Assembly: GCA_002350845.1 (NCBI GenBank)
Contig: DEFL01000077.1
Span: 1-38,221, forward strand
DNA: 38,221 nucleotides
Direction: 5' to 3'
Source of the DNA: Christensenella sp. UBA2853
Lineage (GTDB): Bacteria; Bacillota; Clostridia; Christensenellales; Aristaeellaceae
Shown: positions 23,071-31,361 of the stretch, piece by piece
How positions within the stretch are numbered: position 1 is the first letter of the stretch
Layout of the letters: each line of letters begins with the position of its first letter
Position numbers and translations under genes: made by a program
The notes under the pieces: generated by a model
What the model was told of the DNA's origin: nothing
What the model saw: only the letters and a program-made list of their open reading frames with translations
Database searches by the model: none

Positions 23071-24618
23071 TTGCGCAAAATGATCAGGCGGTGTCTGTGT
23101 GCTGCGGAAGCCGTGCTTCTGCTGGCCCTTGCGGGATGCAGCACGCAGAAGAATGCAGAAAAAAAGCCGGAGAGCGTGACGCTCCGGGCCATGCAGTATG
23201 AAGTGGAGAACCAGGCCATTGATTTTCAGGATCTGTGGTATTTTCAGGAGATTGAACGGCAGACGGGCGTTCATATCCAGTTTGAGGACATCAAGGATTC
23301 GGAATGGGAAACGCGGCTGTCGCTGATGTTTGCATCGGGAACGTATCCGGACCTGATCCTCCGTGGATCGCTGGATGTGGAGGAATACGGTGTGTCCCAG
23401 CACCTGGTCCTTCCGCTGGACGGATACATGGATGAGGGCAGGCTGCCCAACTATACGGCCAAAATGAATCAGGAGACCAGGGAACGCCTGACCTCGTCCG
23501 ACGGTCACATTTATCAGCTCGGCTTCCTGATCTCCCAGAATGTGAACACATCAGGACACTTTTTCATCAATCAGTCCTGGCTGACACGGCTCGGGCTGTC
23601 CGTGCCGCAGACGACGGATGAACTGCTGGAAGTCCTGCGCGCGTTCCGGGACAGTGATATGAACGGGAACGGTGTCGCTGACGAGATTCCGCTGGAAGCC
23701 ACCTTTGATGACATCATCACGGGCGTCTACAATCTCTTTTCCTTCTGGGGCATCCCGCTCAATGAAGAGTTCGTCTTTGTGGATGAACAGGGACACATGC
23801 ATTTTGCCCCAGAAGAGGAAGGATTCCTTCCGGCCGTGCAGTATCTGCACACGCTCATTGAGGAGCGTCTGCTCGATGTGGAATGCATTACCCAGGGAAG
23901 CAATATCTGGAGTGCAAAGATCAACCGCGGCAATACCGGCATGTTCAGCTACTGGCGTCTGGGGAATACGGCGCTGAAACCGGATGTGGCGGAACACTAT
24001 GCACTGATGCTCCCGGTGCATGCGGAAGGCGCAAAGGCTGCCCTGCCAAGATTGATTGACGATATCGAGTTTGGCGCGGCCATTTCCTCGACCTGCAGCA
24101 ATGTGGACGCAGCTCTTCGCTGGCTCGATGCGCAGTTCGAAACGGAGAACATGCTGGTTTCCCAGAACGGGCGGGTCGGCGATACGCTGAAGAAACGCGA
24201 GGACGGGAAGTACGAAGTGCTGTATGTCCCGGGAGATAATGAATTGTACAAGACAGTGCCCGTGATCTGCGGACAGTTTATGGCGCCGTCTCCATGGTAT
24301 GAATCGGTGTATATTCCTGCCGAGCACCGCAGGGAAAAGAGCCGGTACTGTGCTGTGTATGAGGAAGCCGGCGTGCTGGAGAGCGTGTCGTTCCGCTACC
24401 TGACCAATGTGATGCAGAAGAATGCGGAGGAAAGCGCACGCATCAGCCGCCTGAAGACCACCCTTAAGAGCATCATTGATCAGGCTCTCGTGGAGTTCAT
24501 GACCCAGGGCGTGGATGCGGAGCGCTATGCACGTTTTCTTGAGGAACTGCGGGACGCAGGGGCGGAAGAATACCGGCAGCTGTATGAGACGATCTATCAC
24601 CGGTGGAAAGGGGTATGA
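23071..24618 (+). CDS. Lipoprotein extracellular solute-binding protein, LplA-like, without permeases
   Basis: The 515-residue product is an LplA-type saccharide-binding protein. The TTG start at 23071 is set by AGGAGGG seven bases upstream; the nearby ATG at 23080 is 16 bases away. The signal peptide ends in the lipobox LALAGC, so it is a membrane-anchored lipoprotein. Family features include QTGVHIQFEDI, LMFASGTYPDLILRG, the DSDMNGNGVADEIPL calcium-loop-like segment and ISSTCSNVDAALRWLDAQF. No permease lies next to it. Instead its stop overlaps the start of a membrane AraC regulator (ATGA), so the two are translationally coupled. I infer that it either delivers a ligand to that sensor or serves permeases encoded elsewhere. 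The ligand is unknown. Confidence 0.88.
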   Translation: MRKMIRRCLCAAEAVLLLALAGCSTQKNAEKKPESVTLRAMQYEVENQAIDFQDLWYFQEIERQTGVHIQFEDIKDSEWETRLSLMFASGTYPDLILRGSLDVEEYGVSQHLVLPLDGYMDEGRLPNYTAKMNQETRERLTSSDGHIYQLGFLISQNVNTSGHFFINQSWLTRLGLSVPQTTDELLEVLRAFRDSDMNGNGVADEIPLEATFDDIITGVYNLFSFWGIPLNEEFVFVDEQGHMHFAPEEEGFLPAVQYLHTLIEERLLDVECITQGSNIWSAKINRGNTGMFSYWRLGNTALKPDVAEHYALMLPVHAEGAKAALPRLIDDIEFGAAISSTCSNVDAALRWLDAQFETENMLVSQNGRVGDTLKKREDGKYEVLYVPGDNELYKTVPVICGQFMAPSPWYESVYIPAEHRREKSRYCAVYEEAGVLESVSFRYLTNVMQKNAEESARISRLKTTLKSIIDQALVEFMTQGVDAERYARFLEELRDAGAEEYRQLYETIYHRWKGV

Positions 24619-26843
24619 GTGTGTCACGCACGATGCGAAGGCCTTCCAAGGTATTTCTGCGCTATGCGCTGAGCTACCTGCTTCTGCTGATGGTGGTCTT
24701 TTCAGTGCTGACCGCTTACCTGACCGGGTATGTGAATCATCAGGTCAGCGATACCCTGCAGACCACCCAGGTCAACCGATTGAACCGGATCGCTCAGCAG
24801 CACAATGAGTATATCGACAACATGATGCATACTGCCGAGCAGATCGGGCTTTCTCCGTATATCCTTCCGTTCAGCTATGAAAAGGAACCGTGGAAAGCGT
24901 ACGATCTTCAGCTGCAGCTGATGCCCTATATGGCCACCAACAGTATCTGCGATCAGATTTATGTGCATTTTGCTGGGGATGACTATCTCTATTCGTCCTC
25001 GGCCTCAATGACCACATCGCTGTTCACGGAGCTCATGCAGTATGAGCACACAGAGCCGGACACACTGCTCGGGCTCATTGAGCGGGTCGATCATCTGACG
25101 GTCCTGCCTTCACAGCATGTGACCTCGACGCTCATGGATGCGTCCGGACAGAAAGTGGTGACCTTCATCCTGCCCCTCGGCGCGAGCCCCAAGAGCAACC
25201 GCGGGACCATCCTGTTCCTGATCAAGCAGGAAAAGTACAGGACCATGTTCCAGGACGCCATTGACACAGACCTCAATACGATGATCTTTTTTGAGGATGC
25301 ACTGCTTGCCGGAAGCAGTGATCTGCCGGTCAGCGATGAAGCGGTGAGACGCTGCGTGGCGGAAGGAAAAACCGAGATGACGGAGGACGGAACCGCCTAT
25401 CATGTGCTGTTTACTGAGCCGAAGGAATGGAACATGCGCTATGTCACGGTGCTTCGCAAATCCGATCTGGAAAACGCTGTGCACGGGGCAGAAACGCGCG
25501 TCATTCTGATCCTCTCCGCCGTCGGCCTGGTCAGCATCTGTCTGGCCATTTTCCTGGCCACCCGCCATGTGCGGCCGATCCGGGAAATCTCCAGCCTGCT
25601 TCCGAATACAGGGGACAGCGGAACAAGAGATGAGCTGCAGGAGATATCCAGCGGCATTCAGGCGCTGGCAAAGTCCAATACCGAGCTGACCTCACGCCTC
25701 TCCAACGCACTGCCCATGCAGCGCCATGCGTTTGTCATCCGGTTTATCAAGGGGCGTTTTGAGACACGCGAGGAAGCAGTTCACTTGGCCCAGCAGATCG
25801 GGTTTGACATTGACCGGAAGTATTATGCCATTCTTCTGGCCGGCATTCAGGAAGGCGAGGATGCGGCGGAGATCACACCGGTGCAGGACGCGACAGTGCT
25901 CATGTCCGAGCTGGTCGCCGTCCGCGCAAACCTCTACCTGGTGTTTTCAGACCGGCCGGACGCACCGAGGGAGCTGGCGGATGCCCTGTGCGCCGGGCTT
26001 TCAGACAGCGGTGGGCACTATGCGGTGGCCCTTTCGGGCATTCAGACGGATTATGCGCGTGCCTCGGCTGCTTATCTGGAAGCAGCGACCGCTTACGATA
26101 ACCGCTTTATCACCGGAGACGGCGTGCTGGCCTATGAAGAAATCTCCCATAACATGGAAGAAGTGCTTCCCAAGGCCCAGAAACTGATTGCCGCCATCTC
26201 TCAGGCGGTGGTCCTGGGCAGCTCAGAACTGCTGGAAGCGCGTATGGCGGAGCTGGTGAGCTTCCTGAAGACCACCAGCATGTCACCGTTTGCCTTCCGC
26301 ATGATTTACAATGACGTCATTGACACCCTGATCCGGGAGCACGCCATGGAGCTGTCCACCATGCAGGATGCGCGTGAAATGTACAATATCTTTTCCCTGA
26401 CTTCCTGCCAGTCCATTGATGATCTCAATGATCTGCTCCGCGGTCTGTGCCAGAGCATTCTGCAGTCGGGAAGTGGGAAAAAGCAGGAGACGCAGACCGA
26501 AGAGGACGTGATTTCCCAGGTGGCCGCCTACATGGACGCACACTTCCAGGATCCGGAAATCTCCATGTCTGCCATAGCGGAATCCTTCGATCTTTCCACA
26601 ACACGTCTTTCCACAGCCTTCAAGGAGCGCATGCACATGTCGCCGCTGGATTATCTGAGCCTGCTCAGAGCGGAAGCGGCCAAGAAGCTGCTGAGGGAAA
26701 CGGACATGCCGGTCCGGGAGATCGGCGTTCGGGTCGGATATTACGATCCGGGCAGTTTTGCAAGACGTTTCAAGCAGATTACGGGACTGACCCCGGTGCA
26801 GTACAGAAAGGGACAGGAGGCCGGGGAGGGAGCGGAGAACTGA
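24615..26843 (+). CDS. Membrane-anchored AraC family regulator with an extracytoplasmic sensor domain
   Basis: The 742-residue protein is a one-component sensor. Helix 1 (YALSYLLLLMVVFSVLTAYL, near residues 17-36) and helix 2 (VILILSAVGLVSICLAIFLA, near 296-315) flank an extracytoplasmic domain of about 255 residues that looks like a Cache-type sensor. A cytoplasmic linker with a middle domain follows, then a C-terminal AraC DNA-binding domain (about 636-735) with ISMSAIAESFDLSTTRLSTA and VREIGVRVGYYDPGSFARRF, the two helix-turn-helix units. It starts inside the stop of the lipoprotein gene. Such proteins, common in Paenibacillus and Clostridia, activate sugar-use operons. The coupling to a binding protein suggests sensing of a saccharide outside the cell. 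Target genes are not known. Confidence 0.9.
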   Translation: MSVSRTMRRPSKVFLRYALSYLLLLMVVFSVLTAYLTGYVNHQVSDTLQTTQVNRLNRIAQQHNEYIDNMMHTAEQIGLSPYILPFSYEKEPWKAYDLQLQLMPYMATNSICDQIYVHFAGDDYLYSSSASMTTSLFTELMQYEHTEPDTLLGLIERVDHLTVLPSQHVTSTLMDASGQKVVTFILPLGASPKSNRGTILFLIKQEKYRTMFQDAIDTDLNTMIFFEDALLAGSSDLPVSDEAVRRCVAEGKTEMTEDGTAYHVLFTEPKEWNMRYVTVLRKSDLENAVHGAETRVILILSAVGLVSICLAIFLATRHVRPIREISSLLPNTGDSGTRDELQEISSGIQALAKSNTELTSRLSNALPMQRHAFVIRFIKGRFETREEAVHLAQQIGFDIDRKYYAILLAGIQEGEDAAEITPVQDATVLMSELVAVRANLYLVFSDRPDAPRELADALCAGLSDSGGHYAVALSGIQTDYARASAAYLEAATAYDNRFITGDGVLAYEEISHNMEEVLPKAQKLIAAISQAVVLGSSELLEARMAELVSFLKTTSMSPFAFRMIYNDVIDTLIREHAMELSTMQDAREMYNIFSLTSCQSIDDLNDLLRGLCQSILQSGSGKKQETQTEEDVISQVAAYMDAHFQDPEISMSAIAESFDLSTTRLSTAFKERMHMSPLDYLSLLRAEAAKKLLRETDMPVREIGVRVGYYDPGSFARRFKQITGLTPVQYRKGQEAGEGAEN

Positions 26844-26873
26844 GGACGGAAAAGACCGTCTGCCGGACGAAGG

Positions 26874-26901
26874 CCGGGGGCATATGCTGCTCCCGGTTTT
26901 T
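26874..26901 (+). terminator. Terminator of the sensor operon
   Basis: CCGGGGGC and GCTCCCGG pair over eight bases (one G-U) around a seven-base loop, followed by TTTTT at 26897-26901. It ends transcription of the AraC gene. Confidence 0.85.
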
Positions 26902-26906
26902 CATTG

Positions 26907-26933
26907 AAAAAGCGCCTCCGGGAAGGGAGGCGC
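26907..26933 (-). terminator. Terminator of the GH10 operon
   Basis: On the minus strand GCGCCTCC and GGAGGCGC form a perfect eight-pair stem (26912-26933) followed by TTTTT (26911-26907). It lies 21 bases after the GH10 stop and back to back with the plus-strand terminator of the sensor operon. Confidence 0.88.
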
Positions 26934-26954
26934 GGTAAGCGTGAATTGAGGAGA

Positions 26955-28175
26955 TTACGGGACAACCAGGGTGCGAACCTGAGTCATGTCCTCCTTGAGA
27001 CTGATGGGCATGACCCGGCTGCCGACCGTCAGGGTATAGTTTCCTTTGAAACCATCGAAGGACAGGCAGCCGTCGGCGTCGGTCTTGAGGGTTTCATGGG
27101 TTTCCCATGCGCCGTGAATGAGATCATGGAGCGCATGGTAGGACGGCTTCTCGGAATCATCCGCACGCAGTAAACCCGACGGGGCGTTGAGCCAGCAGCG
27201 GTCGGTGAAGTCCCAGGTGGTGATCGCTTCAACGAGCGGGTGGGAGAAGAGAATCGTGTACATCTCCGTGATTTCACGCTTCTGCCGCTCTTCACCCTCC
27301 GGGGTGCTCGGCCATTCATCGACCTGGAAATCGTTGAGGTCGACGATATGCGGCGGCATGAGTTCGCCGGAAATGAGCGTGTTTTCCGTAAAATGGATCG
27401 GCAGGCCGAAGCGGGAAAAACGTTCCAGGACGTCGTGCAGTTTTTCAGCGCCCCAGTAGCCCTGGTGCTGATGAGACTGGATGCCGATGGCCGAGATCTG
27501 GACGCCGGCATCGAGGAGATCCGCGATCAGCTGCTCATAGCGGGGGCTGGTGTTGAAGTCATTGATGAGGAGCGTGGCATCGGGGTTTGCAGCCCTGGCC
27601 TGCTCAAAGACTTCCCTGACAAGACCGACCCGGCCTTTTTCAACGCACAGCCGTGTGACCGCGTTGTCGTACCGGTCAAACTCGGGCATGATCACCACTT
27701 CATTGATGACATCCCACAGATCAATCAGGCCGTTGAAATCGGTGACCTCGCGGGTGATGCGGTCCAGCTGCCGGCGCATGATTTCCTCATTCGAATATTT
27801 GAGGAGCCACGGCGCACAGGCGGTATGCCAGCACAGCGGATGTCCTTTCAGGGTGACATGGCGCTTGCGCAGGTACTGGGCTGCCTGCAGGGTTTCCTCT
27901 TTGGCGGTTTTTCCTTCCTCCGGCTCATAGCGTCCCCAGTAGAAGGGCAGTGTGCCGTAATTGAACAGTTTCAGCCATTTGTCGAGGCGTGCGCGGATGA
28001 CAGCCTGTTTTTCCGGGTCGGTTTCCCTGAACAGCTGAACGCTGTCAAACACGCCGCAGCCGAAGAGAAAGCTGTGGCTGATCTGGTCAACCCGAACAGG
28101 ATAATTGGCCAGCGGCGTCATGTCTGTATGCAGAAAACGCACTTTGCCGGATGCTTTACGATGGGACAGATCCAT
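26955..28175 (-). CDS. Endo-beta-1,4-xylanase, glycoside hydrolase family 10
   Basis: This 406-residue enzyme cleaves beta-1,4-xylan or xylo-oligosaccharides with retention. The GH10 barrel shows LKGHPLCWHT (about 109-118), the acid/base Glu159 in LWDVINEV, LLINDFNT (202-209), GIQSHQHQGYW (231-241) and the nucleophile Glu264 in IHFTEN. WDFTDRCWLN (321-330) replaces the usual W..SDRYSW. The tail (about 357-406) has TDADGCLSFDGFKGNYTLTV, a small beta domain seen in some GH10 proteins. There is no signal peptide, so it is intracellular and probably trims imported xylo-oligosaccharides. AGGAGG lies seven bases before the ATG. It is the second gene behind an unclassified barrel protein, with a 29-base gap. 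The TEN in place of TELD at the nucleophile loop marks a divergent subgroup. Confidence 0.9.
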   Translation of the reverse strand: MDLSHRKASGKVRFLHTDMTPLANYPVRVDQISHSFLFGCGVFDSVQLFRETDPEKQAVIRARLDKWLKLFNYGTLPFYWGRYEPEEGKTAKEETLQAAQYLRKRHVTLKGHPLCWHTACAPWLLKYSNEEIMRRQLDRITREVTDFNGLIDLWDVINEVVIMPEFDRYDNAVTRLCVEKGRVGLVREVFEQARAANPDATLLINDFNTSPRYEQLIADLLDAGVQISAIGIQSHQHQGYWGAEKLHDVLERFSRFGLPIHFTENTLISGELMPPHIVDLNDFQVDEWPSTPEGEERQKREITEMYTILFSHPLVEAITTWDFTDRCWLNAPSGLLRADDSEKPSYHALHDLIHGAWETHETLKTDADGCLSFDGFKGNYTLTVGSRVMPISLKEDMTQVRTLVVP

Positions 28176-28204
28176 AAAGAAGCCTCCTTAATGAACCGAA
28201 CCTG

Positions 28205-29962
28205 TTATCTGGAAGGGGTTCTGATGATCTGGTAGAGTGTAAACTTACCGGGAAGCGCGGGAATCTCAAAGACGGATTCACCATCTCGGGTATAGAGCGG
28301 TTCGATTTCCTTCCCGCCCGGTGTGGGACGGATCGCTTCGGCGCCCTCGACATGGACCCGGATCACCTGCCGCTGGACGCCGTCCATGACATAGGGATAG
28401 ACGATAAAGGTATCGTTGTCATAGACAAACAGGCTGATGCGCGGTCCGCCTTCGAGCCAGACACCCTGTACGGGGAAGGACTGACGGATGCGGCTGAGGA
28501 CCGGGGAGGGGAGCTGGTAAACGTCCGGGAAGGCATCCGGGACAGCGAGGGTCCACAGATGACCGCGGGCATAGTCGTCCCGAAGCAGCAGTCCATAGCT
28601 TTCTTCCCCGTGGAGCAGTTTGACAACCGCCCAGGTGGCATTGTTGCGGAACTCTGCAACAGGAATGGAAACCGGGTGTGCACCGGAGGGGAAGGTGCAG
28701 GCCGGCCAGCCTGCTTTGGAGAGCTCTTCCACGCGGTAGGCACTGCCTGTGACCCTGCGGCCGCGCAGACGGATGGAAGTCAGGTTCTCCATGCCTTTTC
28801 CCTGGAGCGCTTCCCAGAATCCGGTGGTGGCCAGCGCGGTGCCGCCGCCATGCAGGTATTTGTCCAATTTCTTCAGCACGTCCGGATCGCAGGCGGAAGA
28901 GCGCGTGAGGAGGATCTGCTTTGCACCCTGCGGGAAATACGGTGTGCAGACAATGGGCAGACCGTTCATGCCGAGGAAATCCTGAATATTGTCCTCGCCC
29001 TGGCAGTTGTCCGGCAGATAGCAGGAAATGCCCACAGGGGAACCGGCGAGGTCCAGGACAGCGTCGAGCTTGTCAAGCTGGAAGCCGAGGGCAGGGGTGA
29101 ACATGTTGTCCTGCAGGGACTGGAAGCAGAACATCATGATCTCCTGGGGCTTGGAGAAGGCCGTGAGATAGGCCTGCTCAAGGTAATGGTCTGTGACATG
29201 GGCGTCGAAGGTGTCAAACCAGCCGCCGCCGTTGTGCCCGGGCCACATGGATTCAAAGTAGGTCATGAGGGAGAAGGAGAGATAGCGGGGAAGATGCTGG
29301 TCCGTGGTGACGGGATCCCGCGTTTCGGTTCCGGTGTAGATCCGGTCAAAGAGCTGGCGCTGGGCGGCCGGATTATAGCCGGTTTCCTGATAGCTCTCCG
29401 CCCAGTTCGGATATTTGATGGTGATGCGGCATCTTGGATTGGCTGCCTTTGCGGGTCCGATGACATCCTCTGAGCTGACCCGCTTCATCAGGTCCAGACG
29501 GTAGGCTTCCCAGCCTGTGGTATGGTGTTTCTGATTATACAGGTCGCGTTCCCGCACGCAGGCAGGGCAGGTGCAGTCGGTGAAGAAGAAGTCATCAATG
29601 ATGAACTCATCAAAGTGTTTGCCGATAAAGGTGCTGACTTCACGCAGCGTGGCGCGCATGCCGGGATGATTGTAGCAGAAGGTATCAAACATACGCGGCT
29701 TGGGATCCTCGCCTTCGGGTGTGGGGATGACGGTGGTCAGTCCCCCGGCCACTTCCACGCCATGAGCATGAAACACATCGCGGATCATCTCGATCTGTTC
29801 GTGTGAGGCGAGCTCACCGCGCCAGGGCTCGAGGTAGACCTTGTCCAGGCGCATATATTTTTCCAGAAACGCAATCTGGTTTTCGAGTTCTTCTTTCCGG
29901 ATATGTGCGGCTGCATGTGCAACAAAATAGGTCACCAGCTTAAAATTCCGGTAATTTCCCAT
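28205..29962 (-). CDS. Unclassified TIM-barrel-like protein, candidate glycoside hydrolase
   Basis: I do not recognise a named family for this 585-residue protein. The first half looks like a beta/alpha barrel: FKLVTYFVAHAA, DKVYLEPWRGE, GVEVAGGLTTVI, then FIIDDFFFTDCTCPAC (about 121-136), where the Asp pair sits at a strand end as a catalytic acid would, followed by ITIKYPNW and IYTGTETRDP (about 208-217) with a possible second catalytic Glu. The CxCxxC may bind a metal. A Rossmann-like segment (about 350-450, LPDNCQGEDNIQDFLGMNGL and KYLHGGGTALATTGFW) resembles the trimerisation domains of GH42-like proteins, and a beta domain ends the chain. There is no signal peptide. The start at 29962 follows GAAAGGA; the reading to 30115 runs through promoter-like AT-rich DNA. 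It is cotranscribed with a GH10 xylanase. Confidence 0.7.
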   Translation of the reverse strand: MGNYRNFKLVTYFVAHAAAHIRKEELENQIAFLEKYMRLDKVYLEPWRGELASHEQIEMIRDVFHAHGVEVAGGLTTVIPTPEGEDPKPRMFDTFCYNHPGMRATLREVSTFIGKHFDEFIIDDFFFTDCTCPACVRERDLYNQKHHTTGWEAYRLDLMKRVSSEDVIGPAKAANPRCRITIKYPNWAESYQETGYNPAAQRQLFDRIYTGTETRDPVTTDQHLPRYLSFSLMTYFESMWPGHNGGGWFDTFDAHVTDHYLEQAYLTAFSKPQEIMMFCFQSLQDNMFTPALGFQLDKLDAVLDLAGSPVGISCYLPDNCQGEDNIQDFLGMNGLPIVCTPYFPQGAKQILLTRSSACDPDVLKKLDKYLHGGGTALATTGFWEALQGKGMENLTSIRLRGRRVTGSAYRVEELSKAGWPACTFPSGAHPVSIPVAEFRNNATWAVVKLLHGEESYGLLLRDDYARGHLWTLAVPDAFPDVYQLPSPVLSRIRQSFPVQGVWLEGGPRISLFVYDNDTFIVYPYVMDGVQRQVIRVHVEGAEAIRPTPGGKEIEPLYTRDGESVFEIPALPGKFTLYQIIRTPSR

Positions 29963-30019
29963 ATGCAGTATGTTCCTTTCTGAACAGAATGGATCAGCGG
30001 CAATCATGTCGGAGTCGGA

Positions 30020-30043
30020 TATCAGGAACTGGTTTTCCTGATA
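30020..30043. promoter_or_regulatory. Perfect inverted repeat, candidate operator
   Basis: TATCAGGAA and TTCCTGATA (nine-base arms, six-base spacer CTGGTT) lie about 58 bases upstream of the barrel-protein start. The symmetry and place fit a repressor site, or a leader hairpin. The regulator is unknown. Confidence 0.5.
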
Positions 30044-30201
30044 GTTCCAATAATACTTTACCCATAAATCAAAATGTTTTCTACCGAAAAAATCTGCATA
30101 ATCCTTAAAAAACACCGTTTTTCTGTGAACATGGAAAGAACGGCAGCCCCGGCAACGGACAAAAAAAGGGCCGCGGCAAAAACCATGAGCAGAGTTTGTT
30201 C

Positions 30202-30230
30202 TTGCCCGACAGGGAGAGGCATGTTACACT
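30202..30230 (+). promoter_or_regulatory. Extended -10 promoter of the unrecognised gene
   Basis: TTGCCC (30202-30207), 17 bases, TACACT (30225-30230), preceded by TGT. It lies about 46 bases before the start codon. Confidence 0.5.
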
Positions 30231-30275
30231 ACACCATGAAACACAGCAGGAAACAGAAAGGCAGGGACGGAAGGC

Positions 30276-31133
30276 ATGACCGTATGGGAGGAACTGCTGA
30301 GGAGGCACCGGAAGGGAAAGCAGCTTCTGGTCTGTCTGCAGAAGACAGGTCCTTTTTCCGATACGGACGTGGCAGCACTGGACCTTCTGGACCTGATGCA
30401 CAGGCAGAATCTGATGCGCACCAAGGCGGACCGGGCAGTGTTTCAGGATCTGGAGGAAGCATTGACCGATGTCCGCAGAGGAACGGTCTGGCATCTGACG
30501 GCAGGTGCAAGAAACTATACATCGCCCTCCCCGGCGCATGCGCTTCAGCGGCTTGCACTGGACCTGCTGATGGACTGCCCCTCGGAGATCCGGGCACTCT
30601 ATGATGTCCCGTGTCCGTATACGGGGAAAGTTGTGCTGACATCGTCTTCCGGCGCCCTGGCGGGACCGGAGACAGGCATCTGGCTGGATGCAAAGATGTC
30701 GAGAAGTGAAGCGTTTGCTGCGGCAGAGTGGCTCTGCCGTGCCTGCGGCATGCATGCATCGCTTCACTGCATTGAACGGCGGCGGAAGGCAGAGACTATG
30801 CAGCAGGCCGAGCAGCTCTGCATGCCCGGTATGGAAGAAATGCCGGGTGCGGATCCGGTCCAGGAAGAGCCGGAACCGGAATGGAAAGAAGAGGAAGGTG
30901 TTCTTCCCAACGCGGTGCAGCTGGGCATGCCGGTCTTTCAGACTGCCGATGCGCAGGAAGGATGGGTGGAAGTGCCGATCGAGGCCAGCCTGACGGAGGC
31001 ACCGGATGCCACGACGGCCGGGGAACTGGCTGCTCTTTTGCTCGGAAACAGCCGCCGCAGCCTGACCGAAGAAAGAAACCTGCCCATGCAGGGTGTACAG
31101 CTCTCTTTTCTTGACATCGCCAAGCAGGGCTGA
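30276..31133 (+). CDS. Unrecognised 285-residue protein
   Basis: I do not recognise this protein. It has no signal peptide or membrane segment and should be cytoplasmic. The N-terminal 90 residues are helical and charged (WEELLRRHRKGKQLLVCLQK, RTKADRAVFQDLEEALTDVR). A central part has PSPAHALQRLALDLLMDCPS, VPCPYTGKVVLTSSSG and AAAEWLCRACGMHAS with several cysteines, none in a clear metal motif. Residues about 185-250 are acidic and probably flexible (QEEPEPEWKEEE), ending in a short motif VQLSFLDIAKQG. It has its own promoter and a large hairpin behind it, so it is a single-gene unit between two sugar operons. AGGGA precedes the ATG. Codon use is like its neighbours, so it is very likely real. 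Confidence 0.72.
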   Translation: MTVWEELLRRHRKGKQLLVCLQKTGPFSDTDVAALDLLDLMHRQNLMRTKADRAVFQDLEEALTDVRRGTVWHLTAGARNYTSPSPAHALQRLALDLLMDCPSEIRALYDVPCPYTGKVVLTSSSGALAGPETGIWLDAKMSRSEAFAAAEWLCRACGMHASLHCIERRRKAETMQQAEQLCMPGMEEMPGADPVQEEPEPEWKEEEGVLPNAVQLGMPVFQTADAQEGWVEVPIEASLTEAPDATTAGELAALLLGNSRRSLTEERNLPMQGVQLSFLDIAKQG

Positions 31134-31147
31134 TCCATATAGAAAAA

Positions 31148-31202
31148 CATACAAAACAGCACAGACGATCTGAAAGACGGATTGTCTGTGCTGTTTTGTA
31201 TG
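31148..31202 (+). terminator. Very long hairpin, probable terminator of the unrecognised gene
   Basis: Two 23-base arms (31148-31170 and 31180-31202) pair with a single G-U, leaving a nine-base loop. It starts 15 bases after the stop. T-rich bases lie within the second arm rather than after it, so it may act in both directions or as a stability element. Confidence 0.65.
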
Positions 31203-31274
31203 GTGGGGGAAGAAACAGGGAACGGTCATCCGGAGAGAGGACCAGCATGATCCGGGAAATCGAAAAGGGAAAAC

Positions 31275-31303
31275 TTGAAAACGCAGGGGCAATGGTTTAG
31301 AAT
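31275..31303 (+). promoter_or_regulatory. Promoter of the Fbp-type transport/GH28 operon
   Basis: TTGAAA (31275-31280), 17 bases, TAGAAT (31298-31303). A leader hairpin AGTCCA-ttcgg-TGGACT (31316-31332) follows directly after the expected transcription start and could protect the 5' end of the message. Confidence 0.65.
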
Positions 31304-31361
31304 ACCGATACGTGAAGTCCATTCGGTGGACTGAAAAAATAAAAAAGGAGACGACTGAGTT

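Larger units (their letters stand above)
29963..30275. other. Divergent intergenic region with an operator-like inverted repeat
   Basis: These 313 bases separate the barrel-protein/GH10 operon (minus) from an unrecognised gene (plus). A perfect inverted repeat and one plus-strand promoter are listed separately. The minus-strand frame stays open to 30115 but its extra residues are not protein-like, and a TATTAT at about 30050 without a good -35 is the best -10 for that side. No RNA gene is seen. Confidence 0.5.

Noticed and set aside
29963..30115. N-terminal extension of the barrel protein to 30115
   Set aside because: The DNA is AT-rich and holds the inverted repeat. The start at 29962 has GAAAGGA upstream and begins with a normal first barrel strand.
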